A stretch of DNA of 64,000 nt from Lyophyllum atratum. Lineage: Eukaryota; Basidiomycota; Agaricomycetes; Agaricales; Lyophyllaceae. Location of the stretch: the NCBI GenBank assembly GCA_014905825.1, contig JACGCN010000015.1:558001-622000 (forward strand), written 5' to 3'. Each line of letters begins with the position of its first letter. Within the stretch, counting starts at the first letter, position 1. The notes under the pieces are model-generated. The model worked only from the letters and a program-made list of their open reading frames with translations. It made no database searches and had not been told where the DNA came from. Both the position numbers and the translations under genes were made by a program. Of the stretch, positions 23,691 to 35,263 are shown in pieces.

Positions 23691-26600
23691 TCAGTCTGCA
23701 TTGAATTGCGGGAGGACTTGCTTCTTCCCCTTCAATGGCCATACCTCCTCCATCGTGGATGCATCCCAGATTCGTCCACCTCGAGCTACGAAACGGATGT
23801 CCCTTGTGTTGGACATATCTCCATTCAAAATGTCGACGCCAGGGGGATAAATCAAGAAGTCCGCCAACTTCTTGTTGGAGAGTGTGCCAATGGATGAGGA
23901 CAAACCGAGAGTCTTGGCAGCGGATGAAGTGGCAGCACGTATGACCTGGAGATCACTGGTAAGCAAAAGGGCGGAGAGTAAGCCGATTTTGTCCTGACCT
24001 CGTAGTTGCTCAGACCGCCCTGCTTGGTGAAAGACATCTCCGCGTGGTAGTTCAAGCCCAAGGGAGGTTCTCCGTGAGCACCGATGTGGGCTAGCAGTCC
24101 TTTCTCGACCATCTTAGCGACGGAAGCCGAGGTGTTGAAAAGCTGGTAAGCTAAGAAGAAGTTTGAGCGGTGTATGACCAAGTTCTATGGACGGACATAC
24201 AGTTTACGGGACGAGCGGTGGATTCAGTGAGACCTTGCAGTTGATCGTGCCTTGTGAAGCGTCTCAGCCTGTTGAGATGTCAATGAAGGTTACAGCTATG
24301 TTTGGAGTGTGTGTGAGACATACTTGGGATCGTTGGGAACATCTTCGTTCGCCCATACTAGTTGTTCGCCCCAAGCGCCCCCGTAGTTGACAATATGAGT
24401 TGGAGTGGATCCAGTCCCACTCAAAGCGTAGAGATTCAGAACGTCGTCGTAGAGAGTTGGGATGGGCAATGCATGCTCGATAGTCGTCATGCCTACTCGA
24501 AGATGAGGACATGGCGAATGAAATGAACAGAGGACACACACCGTCAACGATATAAGTCAGATCCCAGTCATAGTTCATCCCCCCCTCAGGTACGCAGAGC
24601 ATGCTCAAATTTCTGGCGGCTAGCAGAAGCCTCTGGCGTGAAGCACTAGAAAGTGTTTCAGGCGATGCTTCGTCACAAAGAGAGGAAAGCAAAATTACCG
24701 CGAAGGCAAGTTGTAATTCTTGTATGAAATACTAGCAGGACCACCCTCTGCCTTGATCCTGGCGAGCGCAGAATGCGCCTCTGCCTGGTCAACGATATCT
24801 TGATGGATGCCTGCCTCGCCAGAACCATAGATGATGTCGCCAACGGTGAAGATACGGGGTCCAATAAGCTGGCCACTCTCAACACGGCTTCGCTCGACGA
24901 ACCCAGTGACTGTGTCTGCACTAGGACTGAGACGACATCAACGAACATCTTATCGCATGGCACTTCCAACTTACTTGTGCAAGGTGGTAACGCCGTAGGC
25001 AAGGAACGTTTCCATTTCCCAAGACTTGGCAGGGTAACGGTCATTAAACCCACCCCAATGTGCGTGCACATCAATAAAGCCAGGAACGACAAATCCTAAA
25101 ACCTGGTTAGCAGCAGCACGACCAAGGTACGCGAATAATCACCTCCTTCAGCATTGATCACTGTTGCAGGACCTCCTGGGATCAACTCATCAGCTTGAGC
25201 AAGTGTACCTACACCACTGATAATCCCTCCGCGGACAATGACGATACCACCAGGTATAAGATCCCATCGTAATTTCCCCCAAGCCATTGTCAACAGCGTA
25301 GCGTTGTAGACGATAACGAGTTCGTGCCCATCAGCATCACGCTTCAATCGCGCGATGTCGGTTGAGTGTTCGACAATGACCTCTTGATAATCGAGCAGGT
25401 CCTTGACGCATGAAATGCCGAAGTTGATGTCGTCTTTCTTGATGGCGGACGAACATTTGTTAAGCTTGGAAATTTCTAGGGAGTGCAGGAATGGGCCTAA
25501 TGCGATCATTGAATGTCTGTCTCTCGTTTTGAAAGAGAGAGTAATGACATACCAAGGAACCAAAAGATCTTTTTTCCATCGCTGGTGAACGTCACGTCGT
25601 GCCCTCCATCCAAGCTCACCCTTGCCAGACCCTTCGTCGCATTACCAGGCTTGGACCAGACCTCCTCTCCCTCCTCTACCTTGTCACCAGGAGCAACATA
25701 AATATGGAAGAAATCCACGAAGGCAATGATCTCTGCAGCGTATCCCTTCTTCAAAGCCTGAGGGGACACGGCGAGCTCTGTGGACGTTCTCCCAGAAGCG
25801 ATCGTGGCATGCGGGTACCGCCCAAATACATCCAAGTCAGCTGTGAGATCAATGACGAAGGCGCGGCTGGACTGTTGCACGAGCAACTTCTTGTTCTTCT
25901 CTAGGAACTGCAAGTTGACACGGTCGTCCGAGTCGATTTCCGACGGCACAAAGCGCAGATTATGGATCTTGATTGACTCCGACTTCTTCCCAGAGGGCAA
26001 TGTGATCTCGCCAATATATAGTCCTGTTCTGGATGTGGCGAGGATGTCACCGGTCAGGAGATCTCCTCCGCTTTTCAGGAAGGCGATTTGGCGGTTGGAT
26101 CCGGAGCACGCGCACAGAATGGGTGAGAAGTACCGGCCAAATGGGAGCCCAGTAAGCTCGTGCGCAATGTCTGAGTCTAGATCTGCCAGCTCGAAGGAAG
26201 TGAAATGAGTGTCTGACCAGCGCGCGTGTAATACGAGGTTCTCGGCGCCAGGCACAAGAGAGGGCGAATAGTACGGTGAGGAGTCATGCAGAACTGGGAC
26301 CTTTGTGGCAGCTTTCTTGCCCACCTTTTGCAGGTAGGTCACTCCGGCGGCCTGGAAGACAACTTGCTCGCCCTTCTCATCTACCCGTAGTTCTTTGAAT
26401 GCACGAACTCGCTGGGTCGCCTGAGTCTCCTGCTCGAGGAGGTCAAACTCACTGTGGCGAGTTTCTGCAAGGCGTTTCTCGACGTGCGCTACGAAGGGAA
26501 TGCGGTAAGGAGTGGTGGCGGATGCGATCTTTTCACCATGCTCGTTCGTAGTAAGAGGGACAGTGTATATTTGTCCAGCTGCCCAAATGATAACGGCATC

Positions 26601-28122
26601 GTCCGATGGAGAGAATGCGAAAGATGGATAGGTACCCATAGGTGCAGAGACAACGGAAAGATCGTAGGTAAGCCCATACCATACGTGGTGCACGGTTCCG
26701 GTATGCAGATCCCTGGTTGACTGTGAGAATATGCCCTTAACGATGCGTCATACTGCACATACTTGAGAACGAGGGCCTCCTTGTCACGGACACGGCGGAC
26801 AAATGCGAGCGTACGGCCGTCTCGAGACAGCTCAGGACGACTGGCGCCACCGGGGAACACGTCTGCCAGAGTTTCCGTCTCATTGGTAGTGACATTCTTC
26901 TGGAAGATGGCGTATATTCCGCTATGAACATCTACAAAGAAATCAATTTCAGGTATACACGGATGCATATATCGCATACCTTTGCTATAACTGAAGGTGG
27001 ATTGGTCCCGAACATTCTTGGAGTATATGATACTGTCACCTTCCGTGTTCCATATGAATTGTTCCGGGCCAATCTGTTGGTCGCCATACTGTTCTGCGGA
27101 CCAGCCTGGGGGAAGAGTTCGGCTGACGACGCGGTTCCCGTCACCAGCAGCGACGGTGCGTTCCTTCCGGGATTGCAGGTCCTCCAAGGACGGGACTGAG
27201 TATTCCCAGCCTTCACCAGCGCCGAGACTACGGCTAGATGTATACCATTTGGTAGCGATGATTTTCGAGCCTGATGGATGGAAGCGCGCGTCGGTGACCC
27301 ATCTGTAAGTCTCGTTGGTAACTCGTTGAGCTGCATTAAAGATATCAGCACACCTTGAAGAGCCTTTGGAACTGAGTACGCACCATCAAGCCGCCCTTCC
27401 CTCACAAGTCGGTTGTACTTTCTTTCTGACGTTTCCTTCACTCCATCGGCCAGTAAACGCTCCTCCATTGCTTTGGTCTGTAGGGCCTTATTCAAGTCGA
27501 CATTGTCCGGCTGTGCAGACCTAAGGTCCATTCCGTCACATCCTTTCCAGCTCGTCACCCAGATATTCTCCACGCCTAGTTCTGCGTCGCTTCGGAACAC
27601 CAGCCTGTGGCCTTCGGGAGAAAAACGCGGATCTGAGTCGTGGGGAACACCAAGGAGAATGGGACGCGCCCTTGTCAAGCCATGCTTTGCTACCTCAGTC
27701 CCTGGCAGACAGTACAAGTCGCCGATCATGTCGAACACAATATCACCCGACTTGGGATGCACATCCAGGCGCAGCCAAGTGCCTTCTTGGACGTCATATT
27801 CCAGTTTGCGGGGGTATGGGAAGTCTGTCGAGATGTCCCAGGGTGTTTGCTGGCGAAGGGGCCAAATGTTGTCTTTCCATTCAGACGCGGGGTCGGAGGA
27901 GGTCGTCTTCAACGATACCTGGGATATTGGAGTTTGGTGATGCAGGAACGACCACGGTGTTGGGAGGATGCTGGATAGAGTGACTGCTGCGGAGCATAGT
28001 GCGAGATACTTGAAGACGCGGAGGAAGGTCGTAGACTTCCGGGAGGGTTGTCTTCGCGTTGTTGTTGTGTACGGCAGGTGTTCGTCGGCGCCCATACGAT
28101 CGTAGGCGACTTTGGACGCCAT
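23691..28122 (-). CDS. Membrane-anchored TolB-type beta-propeller/amidohydrolase fusion protein
   Basis: The start at 28122 gives MASKVAYDRMGADEHLPY, then a single hydrophobic segment (FKYLALCSAAVTLSSIL, about residues 37-53) that should act as a signal anchor. The middle contains repeated propeller-type strands such as SGDIVFDMIGDLY, DPRFSPEGHRLVFRSD, DARFHPSGSKIIA and RPELSRDGRTLAFVRRV. The C-terminal third is an amidohydrolase: PGFIDVHAHWGGFNDRY (HxH metal site), ETFLAYGVTTLHK, GQLIGPRIFTVGD, MTTIEHALPIP, HIGAHGEPPLGLNYHAEM and AATSSAAKTLGL, ending LPQFNAD at 23691. Several short introns are needed; one at about 27389-27343 was checked and keeps frame. The family hydrolyses amide or related bonds with one or two metal ions, but the substrate here is unknown. 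The anchor and N-terminal propeller suggest a secretory or vacuolar membrane location (inference). Confidence 0.85.
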
Positions 28123-28590
28123 TCAACGTGCAAGTCGGGTCAAACCACTGTCACGTCTTATATGCGAAGAGGCTCAAGGTTGAGTGTAGCAGGGTTCGCT
28201 GACGTGCGTAATGATACGCATCAACTTCTTCTCAGCAGCCTTCTGCGCACATGTGCTCGGTTGCTCTCATCAAGCACACTATGCCGTATACCTACATAAC
28301 GGGCCTTATTTCTTGGATTGCGACACAAACATGCTCACACGACGTCCACCAATCCCCAAAGCAATTCAAAACTCCCCAACCACTACGGGAAATAGAGGGG
28401 TGCAGAGGCTGCGGCAGGGATCAGCTAAGCCTCTAAGTCAAGGGAAAGGGGAGGGGCCGGAGGACACTTGAATCAGATCTTCCAGCTGGCAACTGCTGCC
28501 AATCGACGCGTGTAGGGTCATCAAAGTTCGTGATACATTCAAATTCATGACGATACAGTGTGGCAATGGCATGGTCGGACTTGGAGGCCT
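28123..28590. other. Upstream region of the amidohydrolase
   Basis: 468 bp with no supported gene; it should contain the amidohydrolase promoter and the 3' UTR of the next minus-strand gene. Confidence 0.5.
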
Positions 28591-29270
28591 TTACGCAGGT
28601 TCTCCTTCTGCGTCCTCTTCTTCCTTGGATCCATCTTCTTCTTTGGCCTCCTCGTCCTCGCCTTCCTCCTCAGCTTTAGCCTGCTTGCTGCCGAGGACGG
28701 TGGCATTAATTCTGTGAAGTATTCACGCTGTCAGGGAAATGCCACTAGAATGTCGAAGATGAATGAAGGACGTACGTCAGCATAACCTGAACCTTCTGTT
28801 TCTCGCCTCCCGCTGAGTTCTCCAGTTCGATGGTGATACGCTTGTTGCCCTTCCAGCCATAACTCCCAGTCGAGAAGGTGCTGGGGACTAGAGTGAGATT
28901 GCCAATGAAACCTGGGTCGGCGGTGGCGGTTTGAACAGCCTCGGTGTCTGGATCGGCTATAGATGGAGGAGTGTGTGTCAGGTTGACATGGACTGGGAGA
29001 GCTGTGGCCTTGAAAGTTGCAGCCGGGATTGGTGGCTGTTGCATGGTGAAGTGTAGCAACGCAGTGAGTAAAATTAAAGTATTGGAGAGACGACGCACTT
29101 TATTGGCCTTCTTGCCTCCCTTCTTTGCGCTCGATGGTGTCTGTGAGTCGTTAGTCTTTGCAACTTTAGTCGCGCGTGTGCTCGCGCCAGATTCAGGGGA
29201 TGCGCGTTTGGTTCCTGACTCCAATGTCAGTAGGGTGGACTTGAATACAGGGCATTACATTACCAGCCAT
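28591..29270 (-). CDS. Small acidic-tailed protein, probably nuclear (167 aa)
   Basis: Four exons (29270-29264, 29214-29099, 29035-28776, 28711-28591) add up to 504 nt. The first exon has only 7 nt (ATGGCTG). The protein starts MAGTKRASPESGAS, has a basic segment (SSAKKGGKKANK) that could be a nuclear signal, then a compact conserved-looking core with FIGNLTLVPSTFSTGSYGWK, KRITIELEN and KVQVMLTINATVLGSK, and an acidic tail of Glu/Asp/Lys repeats ending EGEPA. The overall plan (basic N-terminus, beta-rich core, acidic tail) recalls small histone-chaperone-like proteins, but I cannot assign a family. The exon sum and clean phases support the model. Confidence 0.75.
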
Positions 29271-29391
29271 TGTAGATGTTAGAGATTTGGGGTGTAGATG
29301 GTGGGGAAAAGCAGAAAGCAGTGGGCCCTGGTTGCAGCAAGAGAAGCGCTATTTAACGAAATTTTGGTGGCCATGGCCCATGGCGACCAGA

Positions 29392-29430
29392 TGACGTCAC
29401 GCGACTGGTGTATCTCTTAATCCTCACGTG
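29392..29430. promoter_or_regulatory. CRE palindrome and E-box upstream of the 167-aa protein gene
   Basis: TGACGTCA at 29392-29399 is a perfect CRE/ATF site and CACGTG at 29425-29430 is a perfect E-box. They lie 122 and 155 bp upstream of the start codon at 29270. Use as binding sites is inferred from the motif only. Confidence 0.4.
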
Positions 29431-29708
29431 AGAAACTCGAAATCTCCGAATCCCGAGTCCGGACCACTGCCACCGTGCGGCGTGTCTGCCCCTTCGTTGT
29501 TTCGACAACTGCATATCCCGGCTACCGCGCCAACACGATTAAACGGCACTCGGCCTGCCTTAAAAGAAAGCATTCTTGTCCGACATGGAAACGACACCCA
29601 TTTGGGCGATGCAGGGTCAGACTACGTCAATAGTGCAGGCGACGACTCCAAGGGAACGTCCTGCAGGACAGCGAACCGCATAACGACGCGTAAATCTCCA
29701 GATCCTTC

Positions 29709-30600
29709 ATGGTTTCCTCTTCAGTGCCGTCGTCTGCCGTGATGTGGACCGTGGGATGCGGGGGAGACTTGGTGTCTTGGTCGAGTGCCCTCTGTACATT
29801 CTTTTCAAGGTATGTGCTGTGTCCACATGATACTAATATTGAGACGAATCATGAGTGTTCACAGATATCCAGATATCTGCAACCCCTCAATATATTGCGA
29901 ATGGCTCGCAGCGTCAAAAGTCGCCTATGGCGTACGCGTTCCTTCCATACGCGGAAGATACATTTGCATATATGGTTTCCCGAAACCGGGCGCATTTGCT
30001 CCTCTGTTTCCGAGTTGCGTGGGTTCCAGCCTTTCCAAGGCGTCGTAGAGGACCGTCACTTGATCACAAGCAGCCTGAAGGAATCTATTTTTTTATCACT
30101 TCAAAATCCTTGGCCGGCATCTGTCAGGGATTAGCGTCGAAATCATAAGATGCGACGAGGCCTTCGTCTTGACATATCCGAGAAGCGTTCTCACTCGCCA
30201 CAACTTATTTTTCCTGGAGAGGAGACACCCACATTCCTATCAAATACACACGAATTCCGACAATCAACAAGGGCTGGCGTCGGCTCAAGGCAGAGACAGA
30301 ATTTGATGAATTTTTCACCGACTCTTATGGGATGGGGAATTGGGATATCAATGACGATATGGGGTATAATTGAGCTGCCACAGATGTGGCGCGCATCATC
30401 ACGGAGCTCCGCGGGCTGGATCCAGAGATACCGAGGGTGTCTGACATTGACAGGCTCACCGTCATCATGGAATGCACGGCACGCGCATGCGATGACCTGG
30501 GTCAACGTGTCGTGGCGTGGAAACAGGCGGTATGCTGCCCCTTTTGCTTACCTTTTGACGCAGCATCTCATGATTGCACCCAAGAATGAAGCCCATTTTA
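29709..30600 (+). pseudogene. Possible decayed F-box family member
   Basis: A frame starting at 29709 crosses a possible intron (GTATGT near 29809 to CACAG near 29866). On one frame it reads ISRYLQPLNILRMARSVKS, which resembles the F-box helix pair of the neighbouring genes (IFGHLRPLDLLRLARSWKK). Further on, ECTARACDDLGQRVVAWKQA resembles the Cys-pair segment of copy C (ECISCKSSMTGRLVMTWRRA), but in another frame and far too close. The total span is under 1 kb compared with 2.4-2.7 kb for the family. This looks like scattered remains; the match is weak and could be coincidence. Confidence 0.3.
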
Positions 30601-31370
30601 TTGCGCAGGCGAGACCCTTGAAACACTATCATGAGTGGAGGTTAAGCCTAGGTTGTCCTGGGTTTCGATGCACGCGTCGTCATTCGTTTCCGAAGTCTGA
30701 ATCCCTCGCGGACCAAGTCAAAAGCGTGTAAGTCCTTCACGTATGCCTTGCGAGAGACGTCCTTGAACGCGTTTCTTTTTTTCTTTTGGTCGCTTCAGAC
30801 ACATGGTACAGGCTACGGATATGTGTTACAATCCCAATTCCTCTGTCAACCCACGGCCTAATGAGCCTGTATACCTTCAACCCGTCGTCAAAGCTAAGCT
30901 ATAGTTGGTCCTTCACCATGCGCTGTCCACATCGGAGGAAGAAATATCGTTAGCCGGTGTTCCCCCTTACGAGATGTTTCTGTACCCGAAAAATGACTTG
31001 CCAAATGGCGCATATTGACAGCTTCCTGATTTAGGTCGCGATCGTAATGCTAACACCACCTTTCATGCCACCAAGCCAATGGCGAAAGGCATGGTCATAC
31101 GCCACCGATGTGACCATCAGCCCCCTTATAAAAATGAGCGCCTCCCACTTGCCACCATCCGCCTGGCGCGTTATTACCCCTGCATCACGTCCCTGGAAGT
31201 GAAAGAAAAAAAGGCTACCTGCGTACCCCCGCAGGACGCATCATGTGGTAGCCTCACTTCTTCCTTCATAAACCCCCTTGCGTCAATGTCGATATGGCGT
31301 ACACATTCCTGGCATTCTTCTTACACCTCAAGAGGTCACTTTATCCTTCTGCTTCGCCTCTCCTGGTCCA

Positions 31371-33762
31371 ATGCAGTCACTAACTCATTCAGAGCACCCG
31401 CGCAAGCGTAGATGCGTAAATGATGCATTTTCTCGCGCACGTTCTTCAGCCACCGTAGCTCGAAAGCCGCTCCGAGGGCGGAAAGGGAGACTGGTGGGGC
31501 TGCCTGACCTGCCTATGGACATCTTATACGAGGTGAATACAGAGCTGTTCCTTCCACTTTTACATTTTTACCAGGATTATCTAGATATTCGGACACCTAC
31601 GTCCTCTCGACCTCTTACGCCTGGCGCGCTCATGGAAAAAAATGCGTGCGTTTCTCATGAACCGTAACGCAAGATGGATATGGAGACAGTCCCTTTCTCG
31701 CCTCGAGGGGTTTCCCGAGTGTCCACCAGGCATGTCGGAACCTCAATTGACGAACCTCATGTTCTCTGCCCACTGCCACGTTGGTTTTCTTTCACCCTGC
31801 ATGTAATTAGTCCTTAAAATGTCGTACTTTAGTACTGTGGTGCCGAACCGGTCCCAACGATTATCTGGCTAACCCAGAATAGAGCATGCAAAAGGTGCTT
31901 CCCAAAGCAGTACGTCTACGTGCATCGTCTTCACCGGCTCCTTTGCTGATCTGGACTGTAAGCTTCCAGCAGGCAAAACACTTGGTTGCCGATGCGGCGT
32001 TCTCTATTCTCCCTGAGGAATGCTGGAAGTTCGCCCAACTCAGTGGAAGAATCGTACACAGTACCACCTTCATGCCCATCACCAGCAGGGACACGTGTCG
32101 CCGAATCGTGAATCTAGAACTCCTTCAAAAATTTTCCGCGGAATACGCGATCGTCGAGGGACACCCATGCGACTTGGAAGACTGGCTTACGAGAACACGA
32201 CGACATCACGAGGCTTGGGCAAAAATTGCGGTACGTACCTGCGTCCCTCGAATAAACGCGTCCCTCGAGCTCTGAACTGTGGATAGGAAAGCCTAGCCGC
32301 ATGGCAGGATGAGCAGACGCTGAAACGCGGCTTAGCACTTGACGCTGCTCGCCGCAGAAGACTAAACGCGTGAGCTCTACACATGATGTTGATAAGCCGT
32401 AGGCAAGCTAATAGAATAAAATCCAGAGTTATTCGGAACCTAAACGCCGCTGGTACGCTGATCAACACTCGTGACGTTTCTCTGAGGGACTAATTGAAGT
32501 CTAGGTTGGAAAGAAGACCTTGGAAAAATGGATCTGGATTTGCTTCGACAGCACGAGCTCGTAAAGATACCCAGGGATCTCACCGAACGTGGTAAGTTCA
32601 ATTGATGTCCGGCTCACCAGCTAGCGACCTGACATACTATCGTAGTTTGGGTTAAAATAAGGCCGAAGATAATCGATTTCATGGAACGAGTTGGGACGAG
32701 ACTCCGCGAGGAATATCGTCTTGAACAAATCACACGACGTCGCCGAATATTCTCAGAATACATCACCGAATGCCATACTCGATACGCCATCCCCGCCCCG
32801 ATCTCGGAGTTATCTCAGTTCGAGCCCTTCAAATCCATCATGGAAGATCCCTCTACGCACCAGGTCATCACTATAGACAGCTTCCCTCCTCCGCGTGCTA
32901 TGTTCCAGCTTTTTTGCAACTGGCATAAGCACAGGAAACATAATCTTGTCCAGATCATGCGCAGATCGGCGCTGGTACCCTGGCACGTCGGCGCTGCACA
33001 AATCAAGCTCGCCACAACCTTCTTTCACTGCAGAGGCCCAGGATTCAGGGAACCGATCGGTCAGGAGGACGCTCTCATCCACCCTGCATCGTTCTCTTGG
33101 CGCCCCGAGCGCGATTATTCCTCTGAGTACTTGACGCGCCTTTTCGAGGATTTTCAACAGGAATACTGGAACTATGGTGATGATCGAATATCTTTTCATG
33201 AGCCCGCTTTTCTGGCGGCCCGAGCAATTGTTATAGCATGCGGCTGCGACCCAGACACTACTACTGCGGCCGCGATGGATAGATGGTCCTGTCTCTTCGA
33301 ATGCATTTCTTGCAAGAGTTCGATGACCGGAAGACTAGTTATGACTTGGCGACGAGCGGTGCGTTAAATGGTGCCACGTTTAAATACTTCGGCTTAGCTG
33401 ACGCACTGTCTAAAGGTGATACACGCTATCGACCATCTGAATGTACTCCCTCAGCTGCCATCAGCACAGTGGACTGTTACGGATTCAGCTGAGGCGTGTC
33501 ATTCCGCTGCCTTGGCTCAAATCTTCGCTGAAGTACCTTTCTTTCGTTGCCATCTATGCTATATTTTTGGGGATGCTTCGTTCATGTCCACTCACATCAA
33601 GGAACGGTATGTCGCTGATGTATACGGACTACCTAGGTGAATTGAGATATTTCCCCTAGGCATACTCTTCCCCAGACAGTGACGATTATGCGGCAGCCTC
33701 CCTCAGCGGTCAGGATACCCAACTGCTCGCATCCGCATGGCTGTGGTGGAGCAGCTGCGTAA
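31371..33762 (+). CDS. F-box/zinc-finger protein, copy C (diverged paralogue)
   Basis: The start at 31371 gives MQSLTHSEHPRKRRC. Exon 1 (31371-31532) ends MDILYE and exon 2 (31585-31779) continues IFGHLRPLDLLRLARSWKKM, the same F-box split by the same intron position as copies A and B. Exon 3 (31833-31909) holds the Cys finger CHYCGAEP...ACKRCFP. The long exon from about 32651 includes DFMERVGTRLREEYR, TTFFHC, and FECISCKSSMTGRLVMTW. The last Cys finger CHLCYIFGDASFMSTHIKER/H is split by an intron ending CCCCTAG at 33660, again as in A and B. The stop is at 33760-33762. Middle introns (32236-32650) are less certain; one needs a GTACCT donor. It lies on the opposite strand about 9 kb from copy B. 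Role as in copy B: presumed SCF substrate receptor. Confidence 0.75.
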
Positions 33763-33902
33763 TGGTTCGTGACTTCCCACAGGTTTGGTTTCCCAAAGGA
33801 TGCAGACTTTGTCATGTTTCTCCTGTCTTTTGTAGGATCCCTGTACAGGAAAGGATGGTTTAAACATGTTAGAGCTACATATGAGAGAGGTATAGATACT
33901 TG

Positions 33903-34880
33903 CTACAGGTCAAAGTCAAAGTCCGAGTCCGAGTCATCACCCTTCCCTTTCGCGCTGCTTCTTACATTTTTCTGTGCTTTGCCATTGGTTGAAGCAGCTG
34001 CTGATCTCATACGGGATGATGGATCATGTCCCTCATCCTCACTCTCGTCGTCATCATCGTTTCGCCGATCTTCAGGTCGACGTCGCTCGGGCATGTGGAG
34101 AGCGGCCGTCATCAGTAATATAGCTTCGAGTTCTGGGCCGTGGCTTCAGCTTTTCCTGGCGAAGGGGGAAAAAACGCGAAAATGCTCACCTTCAATGCGC
34201 CGCTCCTTGTCAGCGCCCCAGGCGACAATCTGATTCCGGATATCTCCTTTTTTGTACACGATGATCATCGGTACGCGACTATCGGGAAGATTTGGGATGC
34301 ATTTGTCGCCCACGATGGACACAAATTTCGTCCGTGGATAGCGCTGCGCTAGCGTACGGATATGCTCGAAGGTACGATCGCTTCGTGGAATTCTGCAGCA
34401 TAGTTATAAAAGGTCATTCGCCTGGAAGATTGAAAAAGCACACACCCGTCTTTATACAAGAAACAGACCACCCCGGTGCCCGTCTCTTCGTCATCATCGT
34501 CCTCGTTGACCTTACTAGCTTCGGTGACTTCGCGGGTATAGTCGTCTCGCCCGATGGGATACACCCGCCCAAAGCGTGCTCTCTTATCGTCCCTGAGTTC
34601 CTCTGCCAAACGTTGACGTCGATACGAGGCGATCATTCGCTCGGTTTCATCATCAGGAGCGTCTTCGCTTATTTCTCGTAGTTCCGACGGTGTAAAATCA
34701 TTAAGCAGGTCATCGAAGGTAGGCGATGGTGGAGGAGATGGAGAAGGAGGTGGTGGTTCCCGTGGCGGAATTATACCATACTTCCGAAGGGCATCATTAC
34801 TGAATACTTGATTCAGGTTCGCTACTATCCGGAAAGTAGAAGACGTACAATTCGGTGTCTTCGTCGGGATTGACAGCCAT
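33903..34880 (-). CDS. PLP2: Phosducin-like protein PLP2/PDCL3 family
   Basis: The start at 34880 gives MAVNPDEDTEFNDALRKYGI, then a proline-rich linker and the conserved phosducin segment TFDDLLNDFTPSELREISED. It continues MIASYRRQRLAEEL and the thioredoxin-like core RTFEHIRTLAQRYPRTKFVS, CIPNLPDSRVPMIIVYKKGD and QIVAWGAD, ending in an acidic DSDSDFDFDL tail (stop 33903). Introns split the TEFND segment, the KDG/IPRSD segment and the RRIEELE segment. PLP2 proteins assist the cytosolic chaperonin CCT in folding actin and tubulin; the thioredoxin fold has no catalytic CxxC, as here. It is convergent with F-box copy C (140 bp apart) and divergent from Dicer. Confidence 0.92.
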
Positions 34881-35263
34881 TTGAGATGAAGGCTAAATCA
34901 GCGATCTTGCGCAAATATCTTAACTGTGGTTTGAGAGAGTAAAACGATGAACCCCCTACTTCTTAAACCTGAGATGATGGTGATACTGCGCACTGCGTAC
35001 TGTCTGGACGCTGCGGGTGTCGAAGAGCTGCGGTCGCTGTCAAGGTCACCAAGTTGGGCACTGGCGCTAAGTGGCTAGTAGTAGTAAGCGCTTGGCAGAA
35101 ACGACGCGTCTTGGCACGTGATTGGCAAGGAACGCGCTCAGCTTCTCACCCCATCATGGCTCAGGGTGACTGACACCTCTCTTCCGATGCTGTTATGCAG
35201 TAATCCATGATCAGCTTTTAACTTGAATTACCCACATAAACGACAGGCTTTCTGCGCTCCTCC
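34881..35263. promoter_or_regulatory. Divergent promoter of PLP2 and Dicer
   Basis: This 383-bp spacer serves both genes. It contains an ACGCGT box at about 35104-35109 and CACGTG immediately followed by ATTGG (35115-35125), i.e. an E-box abutting an inverted CCAAT box. Motif use is inferred. Confidence 0.5.

Larger units (their letters stand above)
29271..31370. other. Interval between the 167-aa protein gene and F-box copy C
   Basis: It carries the promoter elements above, a decayed F-box-like stretch (29709-30600) and otherwise short ORFs. A GT-AG pair at about 30728-30800 could belong to an old gene. Nothing else is supported. Confidence 0.4.
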
